From Pseudofrankia inefficax (GTDB lineage: Bacteria; Actinomycetota; Actinomycetes; Frankiales; Frankiaceae), in NCBI RefSeq assembly GCF_000166135.1, contig NC_014666.1:3596001-3660000 (forward strand): DNA of 64,000 nucleotides, given 5' to 3'. A program made the position numbers and the translations under genes. Positions 28,681 to 40,480 of this stretch are shown piece by piece (within the stretch, counting starts at the first letter, position 1; each line of letters begins with the position of its first letter). The notes under the pieces were generated by a model. It did not search any database. It was not told where the DNA came from and was given only the letters and a program-made list of their open reading frames with translations.

Positions 28681-28696
28681 TCAAACATGTGTTCGA
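28681..28696. promoter_or_regulatory. LexA (SOS) box upstream of the AlkB-like gene
   Basis: TCAAACATGTGTTCGA matches the actinobacterial SOS box TCGAAC-N4-GTTCGA at all but one defined position. It lies 13-28 bp upstream of the AlkB-like start, so LexA bound here would block its promoter. The divergent UvrD-type gene starts about 300 bp away and could share control. Confidence 0.7.
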
Positions 28697-28994
28697 TCCG
28701 TGCGTCCGTGACATGCGGGCCGAGGACGGGTCTGGGCGGGTCACCGGCTGTCAAGCGGCGCGGACCACGGTGGACCGGCACGGACCGGAGACCCGGGGAA
28801 CTGCGTGCCGAATCGCTTGATCAGACAGCGACGTTGACTGAGATGGCACGTCCGGTGGGGAAACGAGGGTTCCGCTCGTATGGTCTCAGGGAACCCGCCC
28901 GGATCGGCGCGCGATGGCCGTCATGAGGTCCTGCCCGCAGGCTGATCCGCGCCGGGCGTGGACCTGCCGATGACGAGACCAAAGGGGACGCGCG
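28697..28994. other. Divergent intergenic region, no gene recognised
   Basis: Apart from the LexA box at its left edge I see only GC-rich sequence that must hold the promoter of the helicase gene. The short open frames here have no ribosome binding sites. Confidence 0.35.
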
Positions 28995-31199
28995 GTGGCT
29001 CGGCTGGGCATCGACAAGGACTTCCTGTTGGACTTCGCGCGACTCGACAAGCCCGTTCAACAAAAGGTCTCCGACACATTCGCGAAGTTTCAGCAGGCCA
29101 CCCATGCCGGCCTGCACCTGGAGAAGATCAGCAATGCCCGGGACGACCGGTTGCGCACCATCCGAATTGACCAGTTCTGGCGCGGTGTCGTCCTCGCACC
29201 GGACCACGGCGACCATTACACGCTGCTGAAGGTGCTGCCGCACGAGGAGGCCTATGCCTGGGCCCAGCGCCGCAGGGTGTCGGTGAACTCGGCCACCGGC
29301 CGCATCGAGATCCGCGACAGCGTCGCCTTGGACGCCACGCTGCCCGAGCTGGACCGATCGGCGCGGCGCGGGCGCGGCGGGACGCGTCCCCTGTTCGCCG
29401 ACGTCGACGCCACGACGCTGCGCCGGCTCGGCATCGACCAGCAGACCCTCGCCTTCGCCCGAGCCGTCACCGACCTCGCCCAGTTGGAGACCGCGCAGGC
29501 CTTCCTGCCCGAAAGCCAGTGGACCGTGCTCTACGGCCTGGCCGCCGGCCTGTCGCCGGACGACGTCTGGCAGGAGATCGCCGCGGCCGTCCTGACCGTC
29601 AGCGGGCCGGACGAGCCGGTGAGCCCGGCGACCGTCGGGGCCGGCGCGTTCGACCCGGATGACGTGGCCGCCGCCGTGGAACGCAGCCAGGACCGGGTGG
29701 TGCTGGTCTCCGGGCCGGCCGAGCTTCTCGAGGTGCTCAACCACCCGTTCGACCTGTGGCGGGTCTACCTGCATCCGGTCCAGTTCAAGGTCGCCCACGC
29801 CCGGTATCGCGGGCCGGCAAGGGTCACCGGCGGCCCAGGCACAGGCAAGACCGTTGTCGCGCTTCACCGGGCCCGCCACCTGGCCGCCGCCGGAGCGGGG
29901 CCGGTCCTGCTGACGACCTTCACCGGGACCCTGACCGCGACGCTGCAGACGAACCTGGCCCTGTTGGAGGCTGAGGCGGCCATCCGGGACCGGGTCGCGG
30001 TCCGCACCGTCGACCAGGTCGCCAACCAGATCTGGCGGTCCGTCCACGGCGCGCCACCGCCGCTCATCCAGGGCGACGACGAGCGTGACCTCTGGAAGGA
30101 GCTCATCGACGAGCGGGGGCTGGCGTTCGGGGACCGGTTCGTCGCCGACGAATGGCGCCAGGTGATCCTCGGCAACGGGATCAACGACCTCGCCGGCTAC
30201 CAGGCGGCGTCCAGGGCCGGCCGTGGCAAACCTCTGACGGCGGCGCAGCGGAGCCGGGTCTGGGCGGCCGTCGAGGCGTTCGAGGCCCGGCTGCGCGAGC
30301 AGGGCGTCCTCACCCACGCGCTGGTCTGCGCCGAGGCGACTCGGCTGCTCGACCAGGGCGCCGTGGCACCCAACCTCTTCGGCCACCATCCCGACGCGGC
30401 GGGCCGCCGGCCGTTCCGGCATGTCGTCGTCGACGAGGCGCAGGACCTCAGCCCGGCGCAGTGGCGGCTGCTGCGCGCCGCCGTGGCCCCCGCCGAGAAC
30501 GACCTGTTCCTCGCCGGCGACGCCCACCAGCGCATCTACGGCCACCGGGCGAGCCTGCGCGACCACGGGATCGTCGTCACCGGCCGGGCCAGCCGGCTGA
30601 CCGTCAACTACCGCACGACCGCCGAGATCCTCGCCTGGAGCCTCGGCATGCTGCGTGACGAGCGGATCGACGACCTGGACGGTGGGCTCGACAGCATCGC
30701 CGGCTATCGCTCCGAGCTGCACGGCCGCCGCCCGGTCCTCGCCGGGGCGCCGACGCCGTCGGACGAGGCCAAGGGCCTCATCGACGTCGTGCGCGGCTGG
30801 ATCGACGCCGGTGTCGAGCCGGCCGAGATCGGCGTCGCCGCGCGCACGAACGCCGTCGTCGACGAGACCCTCACCGCGCTGCTGGACGCCGGCCTGCCCG
30901 CCCGGTCACTCGCGAAGCCGAAGCCCCGGGGCCGCAAGGCGGGAACGGGCAGCCAGGTCGCCGTCGGCTCGATGCACCGGATGAAGGGCCTGGAGTTCCG
31001 CTGCCTGGCGGTCACCGGCGTCGGGGCGGGCCAGGTCCCGTCGAGCGCGGTCACGCCGGCCGACGAGGACCCGTACGCGCACGCGCTGGACCTGCAGCGG
31101 GAACGCTGCGTGCTGTTCGTCGCCTGCACCAGGGCACGCGAGCAGCTCTACGTCTCGTGGCACGGCGCACCCAGCCCGTTCCTCACCGCGGTGCGCTGA
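28995..31199 (+). CDS. UvrD/Rep-type SF1 DNA helicase with RelE-like N-terminal domain
   Basis: A 734-residue protein. The motor has Walker A TGGPGTGKT near 277-285, VVDEAQD near 479, GDAHQRIYG, a motif IV-like VNYRTT, GSMHRMKGLEF near 658 and VACTRAREQLYVSWHG near 712, i.e. a UvrD/PcrA-type 3'-5' helicase. Residues 1-95 are separate: FARLDKPVQQKV, GLHLEKI, DDRLRTIRI and YTLLKVLPHEEAY follow the strand and helix order of RelE/ParE-type toxins, suggesting a fused RelE-like domain that may bind RNA or protein. GTG at 28995 has AAGGGGA seven bases upstream. Transcribed alone. Confidence 0.87.
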   Translation: MARLGIDKDFLLDFARLDKPVQQKVSDTFAKFQQATHAGLHLEKISNARDDRLRTIRIDQFWRGVVLAPDHGDHYTLLKVLPHEEAYAWAQRRRVSVNSATGRIEIRDSVALDATLPELDRSARRGRGGTRPLFADVDATTLRRLGIDQQTLAFARAVTDLAQLETAQAFLPESQWTVLYGLAAGLSPDDVWQEIAAAVLTVSGPDEPVSPATVGAGAFDPDDVAAAVERSQDRVVLVSGPAELLEVLNHPFDLWRVYLHPVQFKVAHARYRGPARVTGGPGTGKTVVALHRARHLAAAGAGPVLLTTFTGTLTATLQTNLALLEAEAAIRDRVAVRTVDQVANQIWRSVHGAPPPLIQGDDERDLWKELIDERGLAFGDRFVADEWRQVILGNGINDLAGYQAASRAGRGKPLTAAQRSRVWAAVEAFEARLREQGVLTHALVCAEATRLLDQGAVAPNLFGHHPDAAGRRPFRHVVVDEAQDLSPAQWRLLRAAVAPAENDLFLAGDAHQRIYGHRASLRDHGIVVTGRASRLTVNYRTTAEILAWSLGMLRDERIDDLDGGLDSIAGYRSELHGRRPVLAGAPTPSDEAKGLIDVVRGWIDAGVEPAEIGVAARTNAVVDETLTALLDAGLPARSLAKPKPRGRKAGTGSQVAVGSMHRMKGLEFRCLAVTGVGAGQVPSSAVTPADEDPYAHALDLQRERCVLFVACTRAREQLYVSWHGAPSPFLTAVR

Positions 31200-31314
31200 C
31201 CGAGCCGCTGACCGAGCCGCCATGTGCTGACCGACGCCCGGAACGCGCCGCCTCTCCCGACCGTGAGCGCCCCGGCCGGGAGACAGCCGCGCGGAGAACC
31301 GGGAAGACCGCCGC

Positions 31315-32094
31315 TCAGAAGCCAGGGAAGACGGCGCGCAGGGTGTCCAGCTCGATGCCTTCCGCGGAGACCCCCGCCGGGGTGTGGGCGGCGTCGAGGC
31401 GGCCGTAGGCGAGCCGCAGGAACGCCTCGGCCGGCGCGGTCAGCGTCGCGTCGGCGGAGGTCGCGCCGTCCCAGGGGGCCAGGGTCACGGCGTCACCCAC
31501 CGTCAGCGCCAGCTCCCGGGCGGGTTCGGTCAGGACGACGTGGACGACGGCCTTGTCCGCGCCGGGCCGGCCGAGGAAGCCGATCAGCAGGCCGACCCCG
31601 TCGACCAGCTGCGCGACCGCGTCGGCGTCGACCGTCACCGCCGGGTCGAGCGCGACCTTGACGTCCCAGGTGTGCAGGGCGTGCTCGGCCAGCCGCAGCC
31701 GCATCATCGTCACCCCGTCGAGCTTCATCGGCCCGAGCGGGAGCTGGAGCGCGGTGAGCGTCTCGGCCGGGACGGCGGCGTAGGTGTCGATCAGCGCCTG
31801 GTCGGCGGGCAGCACGTCGGCGGCCTGCGCCTCGGGCGTCTTCGCGTTCCAGACGTCCCAGACACCCTGGAAGACGGCCATCTCGGGGAACGGCGCGTCG
31901 GCGAGCCCGGCGTCAAGGTTCAGCTTGCCGATGACGGCGCCGGAGCCGAGGTGCGACAGCACCTGCGCGATGGTCCACTCGGACGCGTAGGACGGCCCAC
32001 GCAGCGCCGGGCCGTCGAGTCCCGCCGTCGCGGCACTCAGCAGGTCGTGCGAGCGGCGAAGCGCCGCGAGTACGGAGCTGGCCTCGTCGGACAT
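31315..32094 (-). CDS. Maleylpyruvate isomerase family (mycothiol-dependent) enzyme
   Basis: A 259-residue DinB/MDMPI-fold protein. The N-terminal four-helix bundle carries the expected metal histidines: QVLSHLGSGA (H49) and RLAEHALHTWDV near 140, preceded by the helix with WTIAQ. The C-terminal part (about 185-259) is the SCP2-like sterol-carrier fold often fused in these actinobacterial proteins. They use mycothiol, the actinobacterial thiol, in isomerase or S-transferase reactions; the real substrate is unknown. ATG at 32094 has AGGGAAG seven bases upstream. Convergent with the helicase gene. Confidence 0.85.
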   Translation of the reverse strand: MSDEASSVLAALRRSHDLLSAATAGLDGPALRGPSYASEWTIAQVLSHLGSGAVIGKLNLDAGLADAPFPEMAVFQGVWDVWNAKTPEAQAADVLPADQALIDTYAAVPAETLTALQLPLGPMKLDGVTMMRLRLAEHALHTWDVKVALDPAVTVDADAVAQLVDGVGLLIGFLGRPGADKAVVHVVLTEPARELALTVGDAVTLAPWDGATSADATLTAPAEAFLRLAYGRLDAAHTPAGVSAEGIELDTLRAVFPGF

Positions 32095-32171
32095 CGAGAT
32101 GCTTCCCTTCGTTGGGTCAGCCTGGTCGAACCGGCGGCCGGGCCGCCACGCGGGCCGCCTCGTGGAACCGC

Positions 32172-33230
32172 TCAGCCGGGCGCGGGCCCGGGGACGGCCG
32201 CCAGCCTGGGGCTCCAGGCCGGCCGTCGGCCACCGATCGGCATCCTGCCCGGTGGGTGCGCCGCCACCGCGGCCAGCCCCTGCGAGGGCACCTGCGCGCC
32301 GGCCTGCTGGGGCGCCGCCGGCCCGGCGCCGGCACCGGGCTCGGGAGTCGGGCGCCGCCGCGCGACCCGGCCGACCAGCAGCACGATGCCGGCGGCCAGC
32401 ACCAGGTCGACGATCCCGCCGACGGCGTCGAAGAAGTAGTGGTTACCCGTCGACATGACGACCAGCGTCGTCAGCACCGGGTAGGAGGCGCCCAGCACCC
32501 GGATGACCGGCCGGCGGGCGTGCCGTGCGATGAGGAAGCCGCACCAGAGCGCCCAGGCGCAGTGCAGCGAGGGCATCGCCGCGTACTGGTTGGTCAGGCC
32601 GCCGAGCCCACGCGGCGCGCTCGCGTCGTCGTCCCACCAGCCCCAGTCGCTGACCTGGGCCATCGTGTCGTGGAAGCCGGCGCCGTGCAGCAGCCGCGGC
32701 GGCGTCGTCGGCAGCAGCCAGAAGCCGACCAGGCCGAGGATCGTCGTCAGCAGGATCGTGCTGCGGGCCCGCCGGTAGTGCGCCGGGTTGCGGCGGTACA
32801 TCCAGGCCAGCACGACGGGCGTCAGGATGTAGTGCAGCGTCGCGTAGAAGTAGCAGGCGGGCACCGCGAGGACCGTGGCGTGCACGAGGAAGTTGTTGAG
32901 CGGGTGCTCCGGGTTCAGGTGCGTGACCTGCTCGAGGTGCAGCAGCCGTCGGGCGGTGCGATCGGCCCCGGCCAGATCGTCGCTCTTGAGGCCTCGGATG
33001 CCGGTGTACAGCCCGTACAACGAGGCGATGGCCGGGATCTCCACCCACCAGCGCGGCAGCCGTTCCGCCGCGACCCGGTCGGCCGCGGCGGGCGTGGCCT
33101 TCGGATCGGGCCGCTCGCCTGGTTTCTGTCCGGGCTCACCGGCCGGCGCCGGCCCGCTGCCGGCCCTGGCGCCCTCGGGGCGCGGCGGAGGCTGCGCCGA
33201 ACCGGCGACGTCGTTCGTCGCGATGACCAC
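32172..33230 (-). CDS. PAP2-family membrane phosphatase or inositol-phospholipid synthase-like enzyme
   Basis: A 352-residue membrane protein with about six helices between residues 60 and 300. The PAP2 phosphatase signature is visible: PSLHCAWAL (motif 2, catalytic His) and STGNHYFFDAVGG (motif 3, His and Asp). RRNPAHYRR may give the basic motif. The AUR1-like spacing suggests a lipid-head-group transferase or phosphatase acting on the outer face. The first 50 and last 55 residues are Pro/Ala-rich and disordered. GTG at 33230 is chosen because GAGGAGGT lies six bases upstream. Confidence 0.83.
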   Translation of the reverse strand: MVIATNDVAGSAQPPPRPEGARAGSGPAPAGEPGQKPGERPDPKATPAAADRVAAERLPRWWVEIPAIASLYGLYTGIRGLKSDDLAGADRTARRLLHLEQVTHLNPEHPLNNFLVHATVLAVPACYFYATLHYILTPVVLAWMYRRNPAHYRRARSTILLTTILGLVGFWLLPTTPPRLLHGAGFHDTMAQVSDWGWWDDDASAPRGLGGLTNQYAAMPSLHCAWALWCGFLIARHARRPVIRVLGASYPVLTTLVVMSTGNHYFFDAVGGIVDLVLAAGIVLLVGRVARRRPTPEPGAGAGPAAPQQAGAQVPSQGLAAVAAHPPGRMPIGGRRPAWSPRLAAVPGPAPG

Positions 33231-33577
33231 TGGGGACCTCCTCAGGACTGCGGCAGCGGGCCGGAGCGACCCGCCCGACGGCGAGGTGGGCATGGCAGAG
33301 GACTTAACAAAGCTAAAGACCGGCCATCGGCCGATTTAGTCCCAGCAAATCCCCTCGATCCGCGGTCGCCCATGGGGCTAGGCCCACCTCCCGGTGTGGC
33401 CTACGCGACAGGGCCGTGGGCTTCCCCCGTGGCTGCCAGGGGCATCCGGCCTGGTTACCGGCCCGGAACGAGCGGGCTGCGCCGGGTCGGACGGTCCGGC
33501 GGCGCGTCCCGGCAAGTCGGGTGCGGGGCCGGATGTCGCTGGAGGTCCGGCGTGGCCACGCGGTAAGGTCGAACACA
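33231..33577. other. Divergent region between PAP2 gene and metH leader
   Basis: No gene recognised. The metH promoter should lie near its right end: TAAGGT at 33564-33569 is a plausible -10, placing transcription start just before the riboswitch. Open frames here are unsupported. Confidence 0.4.
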
Positions 33578-33690
33578 GGTCGAGAGGCGCTGCGACGGGC
33601 CGGCTGCTGGTGGGAATCACGAAGCCGGGGCCCGCCACGCTCGGCTGGTTCCACATCCCGAAGGGCGCCTCCCACACAGTCTGCGGGAGG
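33578..33690 (+). ncRNA. S-adenosylhomocysteine (SAH) riboswitch in the metH leader
   Basis: The leader has the SAH riboswitch order: P1 CGAG (33581-33584) with CTCG (33640-33643); AGGCGCTGCGAC right after the 5' P1 strand, close to the family's GAGCGCUGCRAC; a GC-rich P2 hairpin (GGGCC 33597-33601 with GGCCC 33629-33633); CCACGCTCG on the 3' side of P1; and a pseudoknot in which GAGGCGC (33584-33590) pairs perfectly with GCGCCTC (33665-33671). The family consensus there is GAGCGC with GCGCUC, so the pairing is kept by covariation. CCTCCC at 33668-33673 is complementary to the metH ribosome binding site GGGAGG at 33685-33690, so pseudoknot formation on SAH binding would free it and turn translation on. 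Confidence 0.78.
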
Positions 33691-33695
33691 TCTCG

Positions 33696-37406
<3,711 letters not shown>

Positions 37407-37510
37407 GCCCCCCGCGGCTCTGCCGGCCGGTCGGGCCGGCTCTGCCACAGGTCGGGCCGGATGATCGGCCCAGCGTAGGCCGCGGTGGCTCTGCCGGCCG
37501 GTCAGGTTGC

Positions 37511-37587
37511 ATGATCGGCGTTTTGGCCCTCGGGTGGTTGTTGTCCGGCCTGGTTGGCAACCACTGGAGGGCCGAAACGGCGATCAT
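37511..37587. repeat. Dispersed palindromic element, copy B
   Basis: A 77-bp imperfect palindrome with 30-nt arms beginning ATGATCGGCGTTTTGGCCCT, sited 100 bp after metH and before the small kinase gene. It matches the elements at 27772 and 57365 in core and layout. Confidence 0.82.
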
Positions 37588-37660
37588 GCGCCTCGCCGGG
37601 AGCCGCTCGCGGCTCGCTGGGGCGGGCCGGCTGGGGCCGCCGGGCCGGTATCGTCGTTCG

Positions 37661-38263
37661 GTGCCGTTGCTGGATGCCGATGACCCGTTGCCGCGCCTGC
37701 CTCGGCGGGTGGTCGTCGCCGGCACGTCGGGCTCCGGCAAGACGACGCTCGCGCGCCGGGTCGGCGCGATCCTCGACATCCCGCACGTCGACATGGACGG
37801 GCTTTTCCACGGCCCGAACTGGGTACCGCGGGAAAGTTTCCTCGACGACGTGGAGGCTTTCACCAGCCAGCCCACCTGGGCGACCGAGTGGCAGTACAGC
37901 TCGGTACGCGGACTGCTCGCCGACCGGGCCGACCTCGTGCTCTGGCTGGACCTGCCCCGCAGAACCGTCATGCGCCAGGTCATCTTCCGTACGGTGCGTC
38001 GCAGGCTGCGGCGGGTGGAACTCTGGAACGGCAACTACGAGCCCCCGCTGAGTGCCTTCTTCACCGACCCTGAGCACATCGTCCGCTGGGCCTGGCGAGG
38101 GCATCACAAGACCGCGGCGCGGATCGCGTCACTGCGTGAGCGGTGCCCCGACCTGACCATCGTGCGCTTTCCCAACAACTCCGCGGTCGACCGCTGGTGC
38201 GACGGCCCGTTACGGGCCTCTCAACAGGAGAAACCGGCGCCGGATCCGCCCCAGTCATCCTGA
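37661..38263 (+). CDS. Small P-loop kinase (adenylate kinase/FlaR-like)
   Basis: A 200-residue P-loop NTPase. VVVAGTSGSGKTTLARR at residues 17-33 carries the Walker A motif, DMDGLFHGPNWVPRE follows as the nucleotide or substrate-binding segment seen in FlaR/topology-modulation-like kinases, LVLWLDLPR is the Walker B strand, and the Arg-rich VRRRLRRVELWNGNYEPP forms the lid. Members probably phosphorylate a small molecule or nucleotide; the substrate is unknown. GTG at 37661 is preferred: the longer frame runs through palindromic element B and is not credible. No strong ribosome binding site is seen. Confidence 0.75.
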   Translation: MPLLDADDPLPRLPRRVVVAGTSGSGKTTLARRVGAILDIPHVDMDGLFHGPNWVPRESFLDDVEAFTSQPTWATEWQYSSVRGLLADRADLVLWLDLPRRTVMRQVIFRTVRRRLRRVELWNGNYEPPLSAFFTDPEHIVRWAWRGHHKTAARIASLRERCPDLTIVRFPNNSAVDRWCDGPLRASQQEKPAPDPPQSS

Positions 38264-38395
38264 AACGGGCACCCGCCGCCCGAGTGCCCCTGACGGTTTG
38301 ATCCCCGTCCGCGGTCGACCACGGTGTCTTCGCGACCCGCGGCGGTGACGAGCTGTGACCTATGAGCGTCCATTTCAGTCTGGCAAGCTGTGCAT

Positions 38396-38845
38396 ATGGG
38401 CTCGGGTGGGGAGTCGGGCGGCTCGCCCCCCGCGCGGATCGACTTTTTCGTGTCCTATACCGGTGCTGACGAGGCGTGGGCGACCTGGGTCGCCGCGGCG
38501 CTGGAGAAGGCCGGCAGGACGGTCTCCCTGCAGGTGTGGGACTCTCCCGCCGGGACCAACGTCGTCGTCTGGATCAACGAGCAGATGACGGCCGCGAAGT
38601 GGACGATTGCCATCTGCTCGCCGGCCTATTTCGACGCACACTGGTCCACCTACGAGTGGGCCGGGGCGCTGGCCGGAATGAAGCTGATCCCGCTGCGGGT
38701 CGCCGACTGCCCGCTGCCTCCGATACTGGCCGCAGCGAAACGGCGAACTATAGTGCGAATGGTGACCCAGGTCACATGGCGCTACGCCCGTGCCGGTGCG
38801 CTGATCTTCGGGGGTTCGCGTCGCTGTTCGTTGCTTGCGAGGTGA
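38396..38845 (+). CDS. TIR-domain protein with truncated C terminus
   Basis: A 149-residue protein that is almost entirely TIR domain. FFVSYTGADEAWATWVAAAL opens it at residue 17, QVWDSPAGTN follows, and YFDAHWSTYEWAGAL provides the catalytic glutamate (E87) typical of NAD-cleaving TIRs. The match ends at CPLPPILA near residue 112; the last 37 residues (KRRTIVRMVTQVT...) are unlike any TIR C terminus and unlike the intact TIR at 53.1 kb, so the 3' end has probably been lost by rearrangement next to the cassette leader. No adaptor domain is present. It may be inactive or a free effector remnant. Confidence 0.68.
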   Translation: MGSGGESGGSPPARIDFFVSYTGADEAWATWVAAALEKAGRTVSLQVWDSPAGTNVVVWINEQMTAAKWTIAICSPAYFDAHWSTYEWAGALAGMKLIPLRVADCPLPPILAAAKRRTIVRMVTQVTWRYARAGALIFGGSRRCSLLAR

Positions 38846-39052
38846 GCACCCGCGTCCGGGCTTGGTCGGCTCGGGTTGGCGTGGACCTGGTGGCCCTCGA
38901 CGCGCATTGTCCCCGGGTCGGTTCGGCCTTTCATTTGGGCGGCGGTGCATTCCACGGTAGCGGTCGAATTCGCGCCGTATTGGCTCCACTGTATTCCGTG
39001 AATCGACGGTTTTCGGCGGCCGGCTCGACTAGAATCAGAGGTAACTAAATAA
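38846..39052. other. Non-coding stretch between truncated TIR and cassette 1 leader
   Basis: A less GC-rich stretch without a credible gene. It probably contains the promoter for cassette 1, since AT-rich sequence (AGAGGTAACTAAATAAGG) lies directly before the conserved hairpin. Confidence 0.3.
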
Positions 39053-39055
39053 GGC

Positions 39056-39127
39056 GGCCCGGAGCGGTGGTGGAACACCAACTCCGGGCCTTGACCCAAA
39101 CCTTGATGCAACCAAGGAGTGGACCCA
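39056..39127 (+). ncRNA. Structured leader of cassette 1 (candidate RNA switch)
   Basis: GGCCCGGAG (39056-39064) pairs perfectly with CTCCGGGCC (39082-39090), with an inner TGGTG/CACCA stem in the loop. Downstream CCTTG occurs at 39089-39093 and again at 39101-39105; either can pair with CAAGG (39113-39117), which overlaps the Shine-Dalgarno AAGGAG of the next gene. The same layout precedes cassette 2 at 46105, where the main stem differs by compensatory changes. This is a candidate RNA element with no name I know. Confidence 0.6.
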
Positions 39128-39526
39128 ATGGTGATTGTGCCAGATGGGGTGCGGGCGCTGTCCTTCACCCGTCATGCGGTTGGTTCGATGCGGGAGTTGC
39201 CGGTTCAACGGGCGGTGTTCACGGCGGCGTGTGAGGCGCATGGCTGGTCGGCGGGTGGCTCGGTCTGCCAGATCGGCCGGGGGCTGCGGGCCTGGTGGTC
39301 GGTGGTGCGGATGGTCCGGTCGGGTGCGTATGACGTGGTCGTGGTCGACACCTGGGAGCGGATGTCCGCGACCGAGGCCGGTCAGCTCTGGGTCTTGTCG
39401 CTGCTCCAGCGCTCGGGGGTGCGGCTGCTGGTGGCCCGGGACGGCATCGACACCGGTGAGCCGGTCGGCTACGGCCTGGTGGGTGCGCTGCTGGACATCT
39501 GGGGCCGTGAGGCGGTGGCCCGGTGA
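39128..39526 (+). CDS. Catalytically dead serine-recombinase-like protein (cassette 1, gene 1)
   Basis: A 132-residue protein with the fold pattern of a resolvase catalytic domain only: RALSFTRHAV at the first strand, QRAVFTAACEAHGW helix, AYDVVVVDTWERMSATEAGQ, GVRLLVARDGIDTGEPVGYG and the start of the E-helix. The catalytic serine position of resolvases (Y-x-R-x-S) is F13-T-R-H-A17 here, so serine is replaced by alanine, and the second catalytic arginine of the DRLxR region is also missing (ERMSA). No DNA-binding domain follows. ATG at 39128 has AAGGAG nine bases upstream. GTGA overlap with gene 2. A paralogue lies at 46176. Confidence 0.72.
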   Translation: MVIVPDGVRALSFTRHAVGSMRELPVQRAVFTAACEAHGWSAGGSVCQIGRGLRAWWSVVRMVRSGAYDVVVVDTWERMSATEAGQLWVLSLLQRSGVRLLVARDGIDTGEPVGYGLVGALLDIWGREAVAR

Positions 39527-40041
39527 GCGGGTCGGGTGAGCGTCCGGGCGTGCGGCTGGTGGAAGTGTCGGCCGGGGATGACGGCTGGCATTTCCTGACG
39601 GTGCGCTCGGGTGCGACGACACCGGAACTCGTCGCGGGTGTCGCGGCGCTCCCGGCGTCGATCCTGGTCGACGCGCTGTCGATGGACCGGGCCGGCTCGG
39701 GCGTGGTGATGACGTTCCGGGACTTCCCACCCGGCGTGGTCATCGACTCGGCGCCCTGGCCCGGCCAGACTGCTCCGGAAGATCCGGCAGACGCGATAAC
39801 GGCCGCACCGGTCGAGGGCTCCGGTTGGGTTCCGGAGGTCGGTCAGGCGGTCGGTCCGGATCGGGGCCTGACGCCGTTCGAGCAGGCGGTGTGGGAACTT
39901 GTCTCGGCGGCCCGCGACGGCGCGGCGGCGGCCTGGATCGCCGTGCTGATCCGCCGCGTTCCCCCACAAGGCGTCGTGGCCCTGGCCGACCTTGCCCTCG
40001 GCCGACACTGCGGCTGCCGAAACGGCGGTCGGCACTCGTAG
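39523..40041 (+). CDS. Cassette partner protein, unknown function (cassette 1, gene 2)
   Basis: A 172-residue protein of no recognised family. It overlaps gene 1 by 4 bp and is clearly related to the product of the frame at 46580: both share RSGATTPELVAGVAALP-like and FRDFPPGVV-like segments (GATxxE, VAxLP, FRxFPxGV), then GWVPEV and PDRGLTPFEQAV. The C terminus ends in VVALADLALGRHCGCRN, with a CxC pair that is also kept in the other copy beyond its stop. No membrane segment. Always next to the recombinase-like gene in this window, so the two products probably act together. Confidence 0.65.
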   Translation: MSGSGERPGVRLVEVSAGDDGWHFLTVRSGATTPELVAGVAALPASILVDALSMDRAGSGVVMTFRDFPPGVVIDSAPWPGQTAPEDPADAITAAPVEGSGWVPEVGQAVGPDRGLTPFEQAVWELVSAARDGAAAAWIAVLIRRVPPQGVVALADLALGRHCGCRNGGRHS

Positions 40042-40480
40042 GCGGGGGCGTACCGTCGAGGACGGCCGGCAGCTTCCATCCCCCCGTTGGAGGCCGCCGG
40101 CCCTTCGCATCGCCGGGGCCTCGGGGCTTTGCCCCTGCATTCCTCGGGCTGAGCGGGGCTCCTCCGGCGGGCAGGCAAGCCTTGCTTTGCTCCAGGGTTC
40201 TCGGCCGCGCAAGACCCGCCGTCGCCTCTCGCGCCGATCGACGCGGGTGCGGGTCTTGCGCGGTCGGGGTTCCTGGAGCAACCCTCCGGGTGCCTGCCTG
40301 CCTGCCGGAGGAGACACGCGGACTCCCGCCGTCCCTCCCCCTCCTCTGGTGGAAGGGCCGGGGTCCGGGGCAGAGCCCCGCTCGTCTTTGTTCCGCTCTG
40401 CGAGGTCATCGGCGCGCCCGCTTTCCGCTGGCTCCGGGCCTGGCTGACCGGCTGGGTCCGTCCGCTGTCATGCTGCGGGT
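40042..40480. other. Non-coding region with a large imperfect inverted repeat
   Basis: No gene recognised. Open frames on both strands are byproducts of the GC-rich inverted repeat at 40159-40313. It probably ends transcription of cassette 1 and holds the promoter of the DUF4240 gene. Confidence 0.4.
40159..40313. repeat. Long imperfect inverted repeat
   Basis: Arms 40159-40219 and 40249-40313 can pair: the inner 15 bp (CCGCGCAAGACCCGC with GCGGGTCTTGCGCGG) are perfect, the outer CTCCTCCGG/CCGGAGGAG ends match, and CAGGCA/TGCCTG and TTGCTCCAGG/CCTGGAGCAA match between. The loop is about 29 nt. It may act as a strong terminator, or be a relic of an insertion. Confidence 0.7.

Noticed and set aside
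33294-33695. Cobalamin or SAM riboswitch upstream of metH
   Set aside because: I looked for the B12 box and SAM-I/SAM-IV core sequences and did not find them; the helices fit the SAH class instead.
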